A DNA stretch of 64,000 nt from Ipomoea triloba (taxonomy: Eukaryota; Streptophyta; Magnoliopsida; Solanales; Convolvulaceae). Numbering within the stretch: position 1 is the first letter of the stretch; the number at the start of each line of letters is the position of its first letter. Below the pieces are notes generated by a model. It searched no databases. It saw only the letters and a program-made list of their open reading frames with translations, and was not told the origin of the DNA. Position numbers and translations under genes: made by a program. The stretch spans positions 19,854,700-19,918,699 of the forward strand of contig NC_044925.1 in the NCBI RefSeq assembly GCF_003576645.1, written 5' to 3'. Below are positions 22,356 to 34,195 of the stretch, piece by piece.

Positions 22356-25270
22356 TTAAGATCTCCATTGCCTTGCCTTCTCAAACCCATTCTTGCAATA
22401 CCTGTAATCCTCAAAAGCCTGTTGAATTTCTGCTTGTGTGTTCATCACAAAAGGGCCATATTGCACAACTGGTTCATTCAGAGGCTGCCCGCCTATCAGA
22501 ACAAATCTCAGTGGCTTTGAAGACTGGTTCCACACACTTAAACCCTCCCCACCACCCAAAACCAAGCAGTGGTGAGCCAATACGGGTGGCGAATTCAGGC
22601 CACCAAAAACCCCTTCTCCTTCGATAATGTACACGAAAGCATTCCAAGATTCTGGGATGGGTTGATGGTGTTGAGCCATCGGTTTTAGTGTGAAATCGAG
22701 GAACATCGAGGGAGTCCTTGTATAGACCGGAGATTGAACACCCATTGCTACTCCTGCTATTACTTTCACTTGTGTCCCATCCCTTTCTGCCCTAGGAATG
22801 TCCTTGTCCAGCAATTCTTGATACCCTGGCTCAATCCTAGGAAATTGTTTCAGACACACAAGAAGTTAGAAGCAAATTGTGCTTAGGAAACATAATAATG
22901 TTTGGCTGATGATATCTAATGTTAAACAAACAATAATGTTTTGTTGGGCGTATCGAGGCTGGTAAGGGCCAAGTCTAACACCATGTGGTTAGGGGGATTG
23001 TTGGGCGGAGACCGGTGAAGGGTCAAGTCCAGAACCCTGACTCTTGAAATGGGTGATGATATAATATAGGGAAAATGGCATCTTTAGTCCCTAAGTTATA
23101 GGGGTAGTGTAGACTCAGTCCCTAAGCTATGGCTGTATGCGAGTTTAGTCCCTCAGTTATTCACAAAGTGGCGAGTTTAGTCCCTGAACATTAAATTTGA
23201 CGAAAAAATTAAAAAATATTCAAAATTTGAAGGGTAAAATAGGAAATTCACATTTTATTATTCTTCTTATATCAAAACCACTTTTACAACATTATTTTTT
23301 CACTTCTTAGCCTAATTATTTTCAATATTTTTCATTTTTAAAAGCATTTTAATAACTTTCAAATGACTTGTTAGGAACCTTATAACACACTTAAAATTTA
23401 GCACAAATAAAGAAATGCATGATCATTGTATTTAGGTGTATGAAACACATTGTCCTAACAAGTTTTTATTTTTTTTACTAAGCAACAAATGTAATAAAAT
23501 TAAAACTTTTGACATAGGATAGTGTGTAAAAAAATCTCAAAAGTTTTAATTTTATTACATTTGTTGCTTAGTAAAAAATAAAAACGTGTTAGGATAATGT
23601 GTTTCATACACCTAAATACAATGATAATGCATTTCTTTATTTGTGTTAAGTTTTAAGTGTGTTATACGAGAGTCAGGTTCCTAACAAGTCATTTGAAAGT
23701 TATTAAAATGCTTTTAAAAATGAAAAATATTAAAAATAATTAGGCTAAGAAGTGAAAAAATAATGTTGTAAAAGTGATTTTGATATAAGAAGAATAATAA
23801 AATGTGAATTTCCTATTTTACCCCTCAAATTTTGAATATTTTTTAATTTTTTCGTCAAATTTAATGTCCAGGGACTAAACTCGCCACTTTGTGAATAACT
23901 GAGGGACTAAACTCGCATACAGCCATAACTTAGGGACTGAGTCTACACTACCCCTATAACTCAGGGACTAAAGATGCCATTTTCCCTATAATATAAGGAA
24001 ATAAAGTTGCGTCTTCGCTACTTCCTAACAGGTTCAGATCTTTCAAAAACTCTTTTTGTCAACTCATATGAGCAATTAACCAATCATGCACCATAATGCA
24101 ATTTACTGATATGATGATGTCTTACATTTTGTTCTTGGAGGAGAGATTTATCCAGAGTTGCAACCCCTTATTTGCACCTTCTTTTGCAGGCATTTCTGAG
24201 TGCATTATACCTCTTCCTGCTGTCATCCACTGAATCAATCCGAAAACCACAAATTTTTTTAATTATATATATAATTGATTACATATCCTTTTTCTTCTCA
24301 AACAAATGATTGAAAACCTGTCAACAAGGACCTACCTGCACATCACCAGCTCCAATTGTACCCCTGTGCCCAGCAAAATCTTGATGAGTAAAAGCTCCCT
24401 AAATAAGCAAGATAGAAATTCAGTCACTTTTTGAGGTTTTGTATCCATTTTGAACCAACCAACCACAAGGTTACAAGTTCGACTCCTAGCAGGAGTGGCT
24501 TGTTAGCCTTTTTGGTTTGAACTGGTCAACTATAGGCAATCTAGACTGGTTTACCTCCTTGTGCCGTCCTTTGTCAGCTAAGGTTACAAGACTAGGTTTG
24601 CCCAGTACGCACCTTCAGATAGTGGCTGTGGGTTTCTATTAATAATAATAATAATAATTGGAACATAGAGAGTAGTTAACAATTAAACATACCTCCAACA
24701 TATATGTTACAGTCTCAAAACCTCTATGTGGATGATCAGGAAATCCAGCAGGTGGGGACACTGTTACATCAAACAGGGTACAATCTAATTATCAATCCAT
24801 TTGCACTTAAGAATTTGGCATGAATGCAAATAAACCCAAAAATAATTTTGTGGAAATTGAATGAATCAATCAATCACCTTCAAATTCATCCAACATGAGG
24901 AATGGGTCAAGGTTCTTCAATTCAGGCCTGAAAAATAAGACCCACAGCTAAATCAATACACACAAGAAATTGCAAAATCTGCAGAATCCCAAATCTTGGA
25001 AATGAAAAAAAACAGATAATCTGGAAATGAAAAGAACTGGAATACATACCTTCCAATGCTTCTCCTGACAAGAGCACCGTCACCCTCACTTTGGGGATTA
25101 GCCAAAACCCTTTTAACAATTGATCTTGGGCGATTAAACCCGGACAACAAAGAATTATCAGACATGGTATTTCTGATCGAGTGATGACAGTAATTAGCAG
25201 CTGATTTTGGTATTGCTTTGGTTTTTGTTGTCTGATAAAGACCCAGAAAACTTTTAGATATGGCTTTCAT
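22356..25270 (-). CDS. Pirin family protein (bicupin iron-binding)
   Basis: Six exons on the minus strand: 25270-25050, 24927-24878, 24760-24693, 24398-24336, 24229-24126 and 22836-22356. They splice in frame to 328 residues. Pirins are cupin proteins that bind iron. Plant and animal members act in transcriptional regulation or as quercetinase-like enzymes, and Arabidopsis PRN1 binds the G-protein subunit GPA1. The metal ligands are visible: His100 and His102 in DHPHRGFETVTYML, and His144 and Glu146 in GRGIMHSEMP. The C-terminal cupin contains FVYIIEGEG and FVLIGGQPLNEPVVQYGPF. Residues 1-35 (MKAISKSFLGLYQTTKTKAI...) are rich in Ser, Thr and Lys and precede the usual pirin start near MSDNS, so an organelle-targeting extension or an alternative start is possible. 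Intron 3 carries a SINE. Intron 5 (22837-24125) carries an LTR-like fragment containing a 918-bp hairpin element. Confidence 0.92.
22942..24030 (+). mobile_element. LTR-like (TRIM-like) fragment interrupted by a foldback element
   Basis: The sequence TGTTGGGCGTATCGAGG... to ...CTTCCTAACA is related to the fragment in DES1-like intron 9, including the ataaggaaataaagttg phrase near the end. Removing the nested element (23069-23986 plus one 9-bp duplication) leaves about 162 bp. No matching 5-bp duplication or primer-binding site was seen, so it may be a solo or truncated LTR. Confidence 0.5.
23069..23986. mobile_element. 918-bp near-complete hairpin foldback element with perfect 9-bp duplication
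   Basis: The left half starts gggaaaatggcatctttagt and the right half ends actaaagatgccattttccc. The two halves are inverted copies along almost their whole length (arms over 400 bp), meeting near 23525. TATAATATA is repeated exactly at 23060-23068 and 23987-23995. It sits in pirin intron 5, so the pre-mRNA would carry a long hairpin. No protein is encoded. Confidence 0.92.
24440..24660 (+). mobile_element. SINE-like element (Au-type) in pirin intron 3
   Basis: It contains a B-box-like ggttacaagttcgactcct, then phrases typical of plant Au SINEs (ggtttacctccttgtg, ggctgtgggtttc), and ends in an (AAT)n tail at about 24640-24658. It fills most of the 294-bp intron. The assignment is from remembered family features, and target duplications were not resolved. 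Confidence 0.55.
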
Positions 25271-25679
25271 GTATTGATGTTGTGTTGTGTGCCAGTATGC
25301 ATTCAAAATCTGGTATTTATAATTTTTATAGGTGTGCGGCTTGAATAGATTCTAGAGGTTTCAAATGTGAAAGAGGAATATCTTTCAATCAATCTGTGAT
25401 TGTTCTCAATTGACGTCTTGAGATTTCGCTGATCTCAAGCTCATGTCAGCATGACAAGTGCCGGCCGGCTGGCGTACCTATGACGTGGCATTTAACGGAT
25501 GATGACATCATTAATACGAAACTTTTCACTTTTATTAAGAACATTCCTACCAATAGTTTTTTCAAAATTCATGTCAGAGAAATAACTAATGCATGACTTT
25601 GAAACTAATGTAGGAAAGAGTTATTGCATTCTTGGTTCTTCCTGCAAATGAAGAGTTAATGTCAGAATAAATTTAAAAA
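25271..25679 (-). promoter_or_regulatory. Upstream region of the pirin gene
   Basis: Contains the probable promoter of the minus-strand pirin gene. No specific element can be named with confidence. Confidence 0.35.
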
Positions 25680-26869
25680 AAATAAAGAAAGAGCTGCAGT
25701 GCGCACTGCAGCCCGCTTGGGAAATTGGGAGATTGAGAGTGGCCGCCTCAATCTCTCTTTGTTTTTTTTTTTTTTAAATTCTTGCGCATTGGGCTGCAAT
25801 CTTTTTTTGAAAACAGGAGATAGTGGATGCTGAGGTGGATGCTAGGGCCCACAAAAAACTGGAGAAAAACCTCCAACTGATAAGGATGCTCTAAGACTAT
25901 CCTTATCAATGATTTTTTGTTGATTTATTGTATGACATGTAAGTATATGAATTGATAATTCAAAGTATATAAATGCAAGATAATATATGAAACGTTGACC
26001 ATAATTGTTAGCAAAATAAATGTTTGCAATTTTGTAAAAACGCTAATCAAAATACTTAGTCTAAAAATGATATAATCAAAATACTTAGTCTAAAAATTAT
26101 AGTATAAATAAATACTATTTTTGGTAATAAAAATTTATACATTTTAAATCGTATTAATAAAGAAATACGAATGAACAACTGTGGTGTAGTTCATAAAATA
26201 TTAGGGGATGATTTTCCGCTTCAATTTATTGAGTTATATGAATATTTTCCTTTTCAACAAATCATCCCCAAGTAGTTAATATGATTGGGTTCAAATTATT
26301 TATTTTAAATTTTTTTTCTATGTTATTAACAGAATACTTAGTAAATAAATATATAACATTATTTTGTATTATAATTAACTTTGATATAGAGTATTTAATT
26401 ACAACATAGTGTAAAAAGAAAACAATGAATAATGTAGTGAATATAATTAATTAATTAATAAATTTGAAGGTAAAGAATTTTTGAATTGTACGTAGAAAAT
26501 AAAGACAATATAATTAAAGAAATTATATTTCTTTTTTAATTTTTTGATAATGAATAATTTTTATTATAGAAAATAGAGACAATATAACTAATGAAATTAT
26601 ATCTCTTTTTTAAAATTGAGCAACATATAGATAGACTTAGGCGTATAGTAGTTACTTTTAATCCTCAATTTAGGTGTATGTTACTTTGAGTCCTCAACAC
26701 ACACACTCACATATGACTTTTATACCAAAAATCAATACTTTAAAGAGTATTAGTGTAAATATTTTTATTAATTGAAATTAAAAAATTAGAAATAGCATTG
26801 GAAATATTAGTGTAATAAATAATTTGTCATTAATATCCTACTTACAATTCACGCACCGCATCCCCGCTG

Positions 26870-26908
<39 letters not shown>

Positions 26909-27249
26909 TAGCCTAATGAAATTAAGCAACATTAAGTATTTTAATATATACAAAATGGAATCTTTTCGTTTTCTCTCAAATAATGTCTACTAATCAGTGA
27001 TATAAGCCCGTGCGAACAAATGGTATCTTTTCTTAATATCGCATTAGGTAATTTATTATAGTTAAAATAATATCATTCACTAATATAGTATTAAGCAGCT
27101 AATTCATTAAAACAAAAAAAAGGTAACTTTCAAAGTTTTAGTACATAGTTTTAACTATATAATGCACAACTTAATACACCCCCTTTAGTAAGTTGTGACC
27201 AATAAGCATTATATCTTTAATAATTTGTAAAAAAACAATAGAAATTTCA
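25680..27249. other. Repeat-derived AT-rich DNA
   Basis: A decayed MITE lies at about 25690-25905 (ctgcagtgcgcactgcag at one side, ctaagactatccttatcaat at the other). About 25960-26620 shares phrases (caaaatacttagtctaaaaatg, gtataaataaatact) with 51290-51360 and 56400-56480. An (AT)n tract is at 26871-26906. No gene seen. Confidence 0.45.
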
Positions 27250-27571
27250 ATGGCAAACCAGAGGGCAACATGGACATGGGATGAAGAGAGGATGTTTCAG
27301 ATTGCTCTATCAACCTATGTAGAAGGAACACGTAATAGATGGAAAAAGATTGCAGAGTTAATTCTTGGAAAATCAGCCAAGGATGTGGAAGAATATATAT
27401 TATCCTATTTTGAAGACCAATATTGAAGCCATGGAAAGTAGCTTTACTCAATTGCAAACCAACACAAATAATGCACCATCGTCTTCACAACGTAGAGAAG
27501 AGAATGAAGAAGTGGCTCAGTTTGGGATTTGGATGAATTGGTTTCATGCTCCCAAGTTTATCAAGTTTTAA
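27250..27571 (+). pseudogene. RADIALIS-like single-MYB (SANT) gene with one-base frameshift
   Basis: The ATG at 27250 opens a 58-codon frame that encodes a SANT/MYB domain of the RADIALIS-like type: WTWDEERMFQIALSTYV, then RNRWKKIAELILGKSAKDVE, then SYFED, stopping at 27426. Just before the stop, shifting frame at the CC of 27417-27418 restores the expected family continuation (NIEAMESS, where relatives have NIESG), and this frame runs to a stop at 27571. RADIALIS-like proteins are small nuclear regulators that compete with larger MYBs for partner proteins. Either a one-base insertion has broken the gene, a sequencing error occurred, or a genuine 58-residue protein is made. The flanks are AT-rich repeats. 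Confidence 0.65.
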
Positions 27572-29630
27572 ATAAAAAATAATACTCCCTAATAATATAG
27601 TATTACACTATTTTCTAGTTTATTTACATTAGTCCTACGCATTATTATAACTTTTTAGTTTAGTTTAGTTCTAATTATAATAAAGTTATGGGAGTTTATT
27701 TGTAATGTTTATTATATTTAATGGTCGATTTTTATTATTTGATTACAATATTTTTACATAAAATATTATTGCAATTTAAGTAATATGCATAATTAATTAT
27801 GAGTATAATTTATTTTTAAATGATGTTATAAAATAAAGTCTTAAAGCTAAGTTATCAATAATAATAATACTTCGTATATACTTTTCCAAACTTCTATGGT
27901 AATGCTCTTTAAAATGGTTATTTTTAATTTAGTATGCTGTGCACATTAGTTTTATAAGTTTAATTAGCATTGATATTAGTCATATTACCACAACGATATA
28001 TATTGATAGAGTTTTGTTTTTCAACCACGGATGAAATAGTAAGTAATATTATGTATAATCAAACGGAAAATTGTTGCCAAATACTTTGTGGTTTGACGGC
28101 ATTATTGTTGCCTTTCATAACGATAATTTGATGAGCAGATACTGTAGTTTGGTTAGAGCTGAGTGTGCTCAAAAAAATTATTTTTTTCTATTTGGCTCAT
28201 TTTTTTTAAAAATAACATAAATCTATTACAATATCTTTACAAAATATTAATTATTTTAATGATGATAATAATTATTTATTCATATTTAAATAAATATAAA
28301 TATATTTTAATAATTATAATAAAATGGTGTAAATAAATTATTTAAATTTCTAAAGTATTACATTAATAACAAACATACATAAATTGAAAAATATAATAGT
28401 TATGAACTAATGAAAATGAAGAAAAAAACTTACTTTTTTTGAATGTGAAATCGGGATGCATCAAGATTTTTATTGTTTGGTTTGGCCGGCATAGCTCGAC
28501 TCATATTTAATTAAGTATTGATAAATGTAATAACTCTGAACTAAAGAAATTGAAGAGCAAAAATTAATTGTTTGGGTGTGAATTGGGTCAAGATTTTTAT
28601 TACTGTTTGTTCTATCGCAACTAATCCGTATTTTAATTGGTTTTTAATAAAGGTAATATTTTAAATGTTTTAGGTTACTGGTTGGACCAATTTTTATTGT
28701 TTGGTCTTGCCCAAACACCTATATATTAACTGGACTAACCCAGTTAAATTTAAATCTTGACAGATGGTGGGTTAACGACAAATTATGCTATTGACACAGG
28801 TCCACTTTGCAATATTAATCCAGGTCCAAAACGCGCGTCGAGAATAACGGTGCCATTAGTGGCACCGTTTTCTCAGCCAATGATTTTTTATTATTTTTTT
28901 TGTGAATATAGAGTTAAAAAATTGTGAATATAGATTCAAAAATTGAGTTTTATTATATTGTTGAATATATAGTTCTTTAATTGTGAATATAGAGTTCTTT
29001 TATTGTGAATATAAAGTTCAAAAATTTTAAATATAGGGTTAAAAAATTATAAATATAGAGAAACGAATTTGAAAGATAAACACCAAGCAAAATGAAATTG
29101 AGCAATATATATGTCAATGTTTGGGGTTAAGCTCCCCCATTTGCCTTGTGCTAGCCGAGGCCTCATGATCGAGCCATCATGATCGAGGCCTCGTAGCCGA
29201 GCCCACATGGCTGAGGCGTTGCCCTAGGACAATCAGGGTCACAGGGCTCAACTTCAGCGCTCCGGATCCGTTCGAGTCATTCTTGCTCCATTTTCCCGGA
29301 TTGATTTGCTCTATTTTTAATATATTCATCACATAATTTTGTTTCATTAAGCTTTATTACATAATTAAGTGTTCAAAGACAATTTGCATTTTATCATATT
29401 TTGAAGTAAACTCACTGTTATAGTTTAGTCCACACACCGAAACCGACCTGTTCATGATAGGGTGACTCAGAAATGGTCTTTGTCTAATTGTCTCCCACGT
29501 AATGTTCATTAAAATAAAATATGAAAATATTAAGAAGAAAACAAAAGACATTACCAAATATGCCCTGACATATCTAATCACTTTCCGTTCTTATTGGGCA
29601 CAATATTTTTGCGCGGGGAACGAAAGGAAA
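27572..29630. other. AT-rich intergenic DNA with repeats
   Basis: Contains a duplicated tcaagatttttattgtttgg / tcaagatttttattactgtt segment (28459-28640), the repeat block at 28903-29060, and a patch of gaggcctcatgatcgagcc-type short repeats at 29150-29215. No gene seen. Confidence 0.4.
28903..29060. repeat. Degenerate tandem repeat, about 20-bp unit
   Basis: Seven or so copies of (t)tgtgaatatagagttcaaaa-like units in direct order. Confidence 0.7.
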
Positions 29631-29916
29631 TTTGTCATGTCACATTGCGAAACGGCGTCGTTTCTTTGTTCAAAAAGTCAAAGCTGCCCTTGTTTTCTTC
29701 TTCCCCGCTCGACCCTCCCAAACCCTAGTTCTTCTCTCTCTCTCACCTGAAAATAACATTCCGACTCTCATTCTCTCTCTCTCTCTCTCTTCTTTTCTCA
29801 CCATAAACATTCTCAATCGTTTCTCCAAAATTATTCAAAATCCCTATACACACAGAGTGCATACATACGGAGTGTTGATAAATTCAAATGTTCAGTTATC
29901 TGACGGCGCCACCGCA
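29631..29916 (+). promoter_or_regulatory. 5' leader of the zinc-finger gene
   Basis: Pyrimidine-rich leader with a (CT)n run at about 29771-29791. The coding frame happens to stay open upstream through this leader, but the translated sequence is low-complexity and lacks any domain. Confidence 0.5.
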
Positions 29917-31032
29917 ATGATGATGATGAGACAAGACTTTTCTGCCGGAGGCGGCGGCGCGGCGTCGGACCCCAACTGTTGCCGGAATTGCGGCGTCAAG
30001 GAACGCCCGCTTCACGAAGTCTGCCACCGGGGAAACTTCCGGAAGGTTTGCACTTCCTGCGTCCTAAGGCTCCACCCGCAGTCCTTCTGCCCTACCTGCT
30101 TCACCGTCTACAACCCTTCCCAACCTCATTCCTCCATGAACGACGTCGTTACCTGCTTTAAGTGCTACTCCGCCTCCCATTCCCAGTGCGTGGGCCCCAG
30201 CCCCCCGACGCCTTACGTTTGCCCCATTTGTGTTAGCCCTAATTCGCCGTTATTTGCCCCCAAGAGGACCAAGGACGCGAATGCGGATGCCAAATTTGAG
30301 AATGATGATAATAGCTTCAGGGTCGTTGACAAGAAGGCGGCGAGGGTTTTTCTGGCGGCCGCTAGGATTGCAATCATGTCGACTAGTAAGGCGGCTTTAG
30401 CTGCTAAGGCAGAGGCCGAGAAGCGCGCCAAGGAGGCTGCTATTACAAGGAAACGCGCAAGGGAAGCTTTGGAGCACTTGTCCAATCTCGTGGCCATGGA
30501 AAAGATGAGGAGAAAGGAGTTCTTATTGCCGCCTCCAGATGTCTCGCAGCCTGGTGGTTTAGTCCATATGAGCGACAATAAAGGTTGGAATATGGGCACT
30601 GCTAAGATGCCAGCAGCAGTTCAAGTTCAACATGATGATAGGAATAGATTTCGTAATTTAAACAGGGTAGAAACTTCTAGTGAGGTTTTGGCAGCACTGA
30701 ATGCAGTTGGTCTGAGGGAGAGGGAGAGGTTGCAAGAGCACGAGGTTCAAAATCCAGCGAAAAATGTCAACATGATGGATGTGGAGGAGAATGGGGGATC
30801 AACAATGCCTTCTGATTTGGTTAATTCGGGATCGGTTGTTCAGAGTCATGGTGGTGGGATCCAGATTGATAAGTCTGGAAATGTGGGCAATGTGGATAAC
30901 ATTGAGAATTGTAATGGTCGGGGTATGAGAATAAATAATGGGACAGTTCCTATACCATCTGTGGAGGATAGAAATCAGCAGATCCAACGTATTCAAGCTG
31001 GGGAGCAGATTAATAGTTCCTTGAAACAATAA
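29917..31032 (+). CDS. RING/FYVE/PHD-type zinc-finger protein, intronless
   Basis: A single exon of 371 codons starts at the first of four ATGs in a row (29917). Two zinc-binding modules are visible. The first, at residues 21-62, has CCRNC, then CHRGNFRKVCTSC and CPTC. The second, at 80-105, is PHD-like with CFKC, HSQC and CPIC. A highly charged alanine-rich helix follows at about 138-205 (KKAARVFLAAARIAIM, AALAAKAEAEKRAKEAA), with a basic patch TRKRAREAL, so a coiled coil and nuclear location are likely. The C-terminal 160 residues are Asn/Gly/Gln-rich and look disordered. It resembles plant proteins annotated only as RING/FYVE/PHD zinc-finger superfamily. The partner and function (ubiquitin ligase or histone reader) cannot be decided. 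The longer in-frame extension to 29632 was rejected as leader. Confidence 0.85.
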   Translation: MMMMRQDFSAGGGGAASDPNCCRNCGVKERPLHEVCHRGNFRKVCTSCVLRLHPQSFCPTCFTVYNPSQPHSSMNDVVTCFKCYSASHSQCVGPSPPTPYVCPICVSPNSPLFAPKRTKDANADAKFENDDNSFRVVDKKAARVFLAAARIAIMSTSKAALAAKAEAEKRAKEAAITRKRAREALEHLSNLVAMEKMRRKEFLLPPPDVSQPGGLVHMSDNKGWNMGTAKMPAAVQVQHDDRNRFRNLNRVETSSEVLAALNAVGLRERERLQEHEVQNPAKNVNMMDVEENGGSTMPSDLVNSGSVVQSHGGGIQIDKSGNVGNVDNIENCNGRGMRINNGTVPIPSVEDRNQQIQRIQAGEQINSSLKQ

Positions 31033-32745
31033 CTGGTGATGCCCGCAATGTGTTAAATGGACAAGGTCTGGTTTTAATGAGATGATCTGAAAATTGTCCA
31101 ATTGAATGATTGTTTTGTGTTTATTTATGTTTGTTCTCTTATTGCAGGCTATATGAGGTTTGCACAGAAGCTATTTTTCTGGAACTTCATTGAAATATGG
31201 ACAGGGGCATATTTGTGTGAGTTGTTTTTGATAGATTAAGGAAAATTTATCCTTGTGCAGTTGCTTCAATTATGTTTAGAGCCTAGTTTCATGTAAAAAT
31301 GTTCGTGAACATGTGATGTGCTTATGTTAGCTTAATGACACATGCACTTTTACTGCAGTCTAATTTAAATCTACCAAGGAGTTTAGTTCAGAAATTACCT
31401 GTTGGCACACATTTGGATTTTATTGTCACCATAAAAAACAAGCTTGCCCCTGCCCCCCAAAAAATCCAGCTTAAAATTGTCTATTTTGGTATGGCTACTT
31501 CCTTCTAACGTATCTAAGTTGGTCAAACCTACATAGTTTTTAAGTGATTGAAGCATCAATTGCTTGAAGAATTCCCCTAGAAACAATCTTTTGTTGAACT
31601 TGTGAGTTGTGATTTGCAGGTGCTTGTAAATGAATTCTAGTAAAAGCATTATTGTGGAGAATGAACTAATGAATTCAGATGATTTGGGTATAGTTATACA
31701 ACATATCAAATGGATTTTCTCTGATCTGCATTAAAGTTATAATACATTTTCATGTATTACTCTATTAGAACAATAAATAGGAATGATAAAGAATTTGCTT
31801 GACTTTGAACTTTGGTGAATATAATTGACCCAGATGTATGTTGATTGCCCTCATATTTTGCAACTAACTTCCGTTCAATACCTGGCATCTTCATATCATT
31901 CCATAGCATTTTGAGTACATTTATTGGAAGCATTTGGAATTAAAAGTTAAATGTAGCCTGTAAACTGCCTTGTGGCCTTGATGTGAATTTTACTTGTCCA
32001 GAGGAATATCAACTTTGCAATTTGGCACGTATGTTTTTGAATCTAGATAAATATGGGTTAGGGGTTTAGGTTCATTGTTCGAGTACCCAATTTGCTGGAT
32101 TTGGAACCAAATAGTATTTTATCATTTGGTTACTTAGGCAGATGGATTAAGGTTCTAAGCACATGATGCTCTCCTTTATTGAGGCACGTTTTATACTTTC
32201 TCAATCTTTTTCAACCCAAAGAATCAATGCCCCCACTACCAGGGTTTGATCCTGTGACCATCCATTTGGAATAGTAACATATGTGCCATCACACTATATA
32301 GTAGTTGGCTAATTTTGTTAGTTTTGGGTCAGTATATGATGTTATGCTTCCCATCCACTGCTTTATGAGTGGTCAGGGTTCAATGAAGTTCATTGTACTA
32401 TAGAATTTAGATCGTTCTGCTGTGCTCTTGTTATGTTTTTTGTATTCTGTTCTGCTCCATTTTGACATGCAGGATTCTATTTAGAATTTAGTTGGTTTAA
32501 GAATGGCTTATTATTCTCCTTCTCTGCTTTTGATTTTCAAGTTGGTTTAACTCATTCTTGCTCCTTATGCTAGCTGCATGGTGTTTGATCAGTGCACATT
32601 TTTGGATTTGCCTAATCATATGGTTTGTTTCTGCATTTCTTTCTCTTGTTCTCCTGGCTACTTTCTCAAGAGCACTAGTATAGGTGCCCCTTTTAACACA
32701 ATACTCAAAAATCAATAAAAATGTTTTTTAATAATATATAAAAAG
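31033..32745 (+). other. 3' flank of the zinc-finger gene and intergenic DNA
   Basis: The early part (to about 31400) probably holds the 3' UTR, and an attgcag acceptor at 31147 suggests a 3' UTR intron. Nothing else was recognised. Confidence 0.4.
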
Positions 32746-33127
32746 AAGTTAATTTCATTTTTTGTCTTAGATTTATAGGTGACAATCTACTTTTAATCCT
32801 TTTTTATTAGAACATCCAATTTTGGGCATAGTATTATTGTGGCATGACCAATTTTGGTCATTTATCAACAAATCAATGTAAATATCGTTAAATACAATAA
32901 CATTTTGATCTTCAATTATGAATGTTTTCAAAAAAATAAACATAAAAAATATAGCTATTCAACATACATTGTATAAAAAAGATTGAAATGTTTTTGTATT
33001 TTAACAATTTTGTTGTTGGAGGACTAAAATTGGTCATGCCACAATAATACTAGGACCAAATGAGGATGTTCTAATAAAAAAAGACTATTGTCACCTATAC
33101 ATCTAGGACCAAAAATGGAATTAACTC
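32746..33127. mobile_element. Foldback MITE, GAGTTAATTC family copy 2
   Basis: Same family as 5141-5538: the left arm contains gtcttagatttataggtgac, and the right arm contains gtcacctatacatctaggac and ends ggaattaactc. No clean target duplication was seen. Confidence 0.75.
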
Positions 33128-33307
33128 AATTTCAAAACAAATGAATATAGTAGTAATGTTTATAAGATGTAAATTTGAATAATGAATAATTGTCATTAAT
33201 GAATTTTCTTAAATTTGAAGTGGATCAAATGAAAATAGAGTCCTCTTGTAAAAAAGTAGGGTTAATTTTATAATTATTGAAAATTTTTACAAACGTTATT
33301 TATTTTG

Positions 33308-33828
33308 GGAGTTAATCCCACCAATGGTCCTCCGACTATGTTGATTTTTCTAAATTAGTCCTCGATTTTTAATTTGGACAATTTAGGTCCCTTGACTTTC
33401 AAATTCTTTCTAATGTTGGTCCTTTCGTCAAATTTTGGTTAAGTTGAGGTCAAATGAAGAGGTAAAATTATCCGTTCACATGTTTAATGTATTATTACTC
33501 GTATTTCTTCTGTCCTATACGTTGTATATATGAATATAATCTCAGTCGAAATCTAAATCGGAACCATTAATCTCAGTCAAAGTCTCTTCGACTGAGATTA
33601 TATTCATATATATAGCGTATAGGACAGGAGAAATACGAGTAATAATACACTATACAGGTAAAGATACAATTTTACCCCTTCATTTGACCTCAACTTAATC
33701 AAAATTTGACTAAAGGACCGACATTGGAAAGAATTTGAAAGTCAAGGGACTTAAATTGTCCAAATTAAAAGTCGGGGACTAATTTTGGAAAATCAACATA
33801 GTCAGAGGACCATTGCTGAAATTAGCTC
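33308..33828. mobile_element. Foldback MITE with 8/9-bp duplication
   Basis: The arms begin ggagttaatcccaccaatgg and end ccattgctgaaattagctc, with extensive mirrored sequence (tggtcctccgactatgttga and its inverse). Flanks TTTATTTTG (33299-33307) and TTTATTTTA (33829-33837) differ at one base. The centre is a strong palindrome around 33555-33600 (aatctcagtcga ... tcgactgagatt). Confidence 0.8.
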
Positions 33829-33939
33829 TTTATTTTATAATTATTGCAAACTTGAATGTTTAGTAATGGTACATTTGATTTCAAAATGAAGGGTAAGGAT
33901 ATGTCCACACTTTTTGAGCATGAGTTTTCAGTTGAACCC

Positions 33940-33972
<33 letters not shown>
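33940..33972. repeat. (GT)n microsatellite
   Basis: About 16 GT units. Confidence 0.9.
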
Positions 33973-33974
<2 letters not shown>

Positions 33975-33992
33975 GGCTACGAGTCCTGTGAG

Positions 33993-34085
33993 AACACTTT
34001 CATAGGAGAGAAATAAGAATCAATCATAGTCTTACATTTTTACACTTTCATAGGAGAGAAATAAGAATCAATCATAGTCTTACAT
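33993..34085. repeat. Short direct duplication
   Basis: acactttcataggagagaaa-containing segment of about 45 bp occurs twice in tandem. Confidence 0.75.
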
Positions 34086-34195
34086 TTATAAAAATTTGAC
34101 AAATCTAATTAGATTAAAAAAAAAAAAAAAGGCACAGGCAATTTTGTAATTATCATCAATTCCATTGTACAAACTTTAACACTTAAATATGTAAT

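Noticed and set aside
29632..29916. Upstream extension of the zinc-finger frame by 95 residues
   Set aside because: It crosses a CT microsatellite and leader-like sequence and has no domain; the four ATGs at 29917 are a better start.
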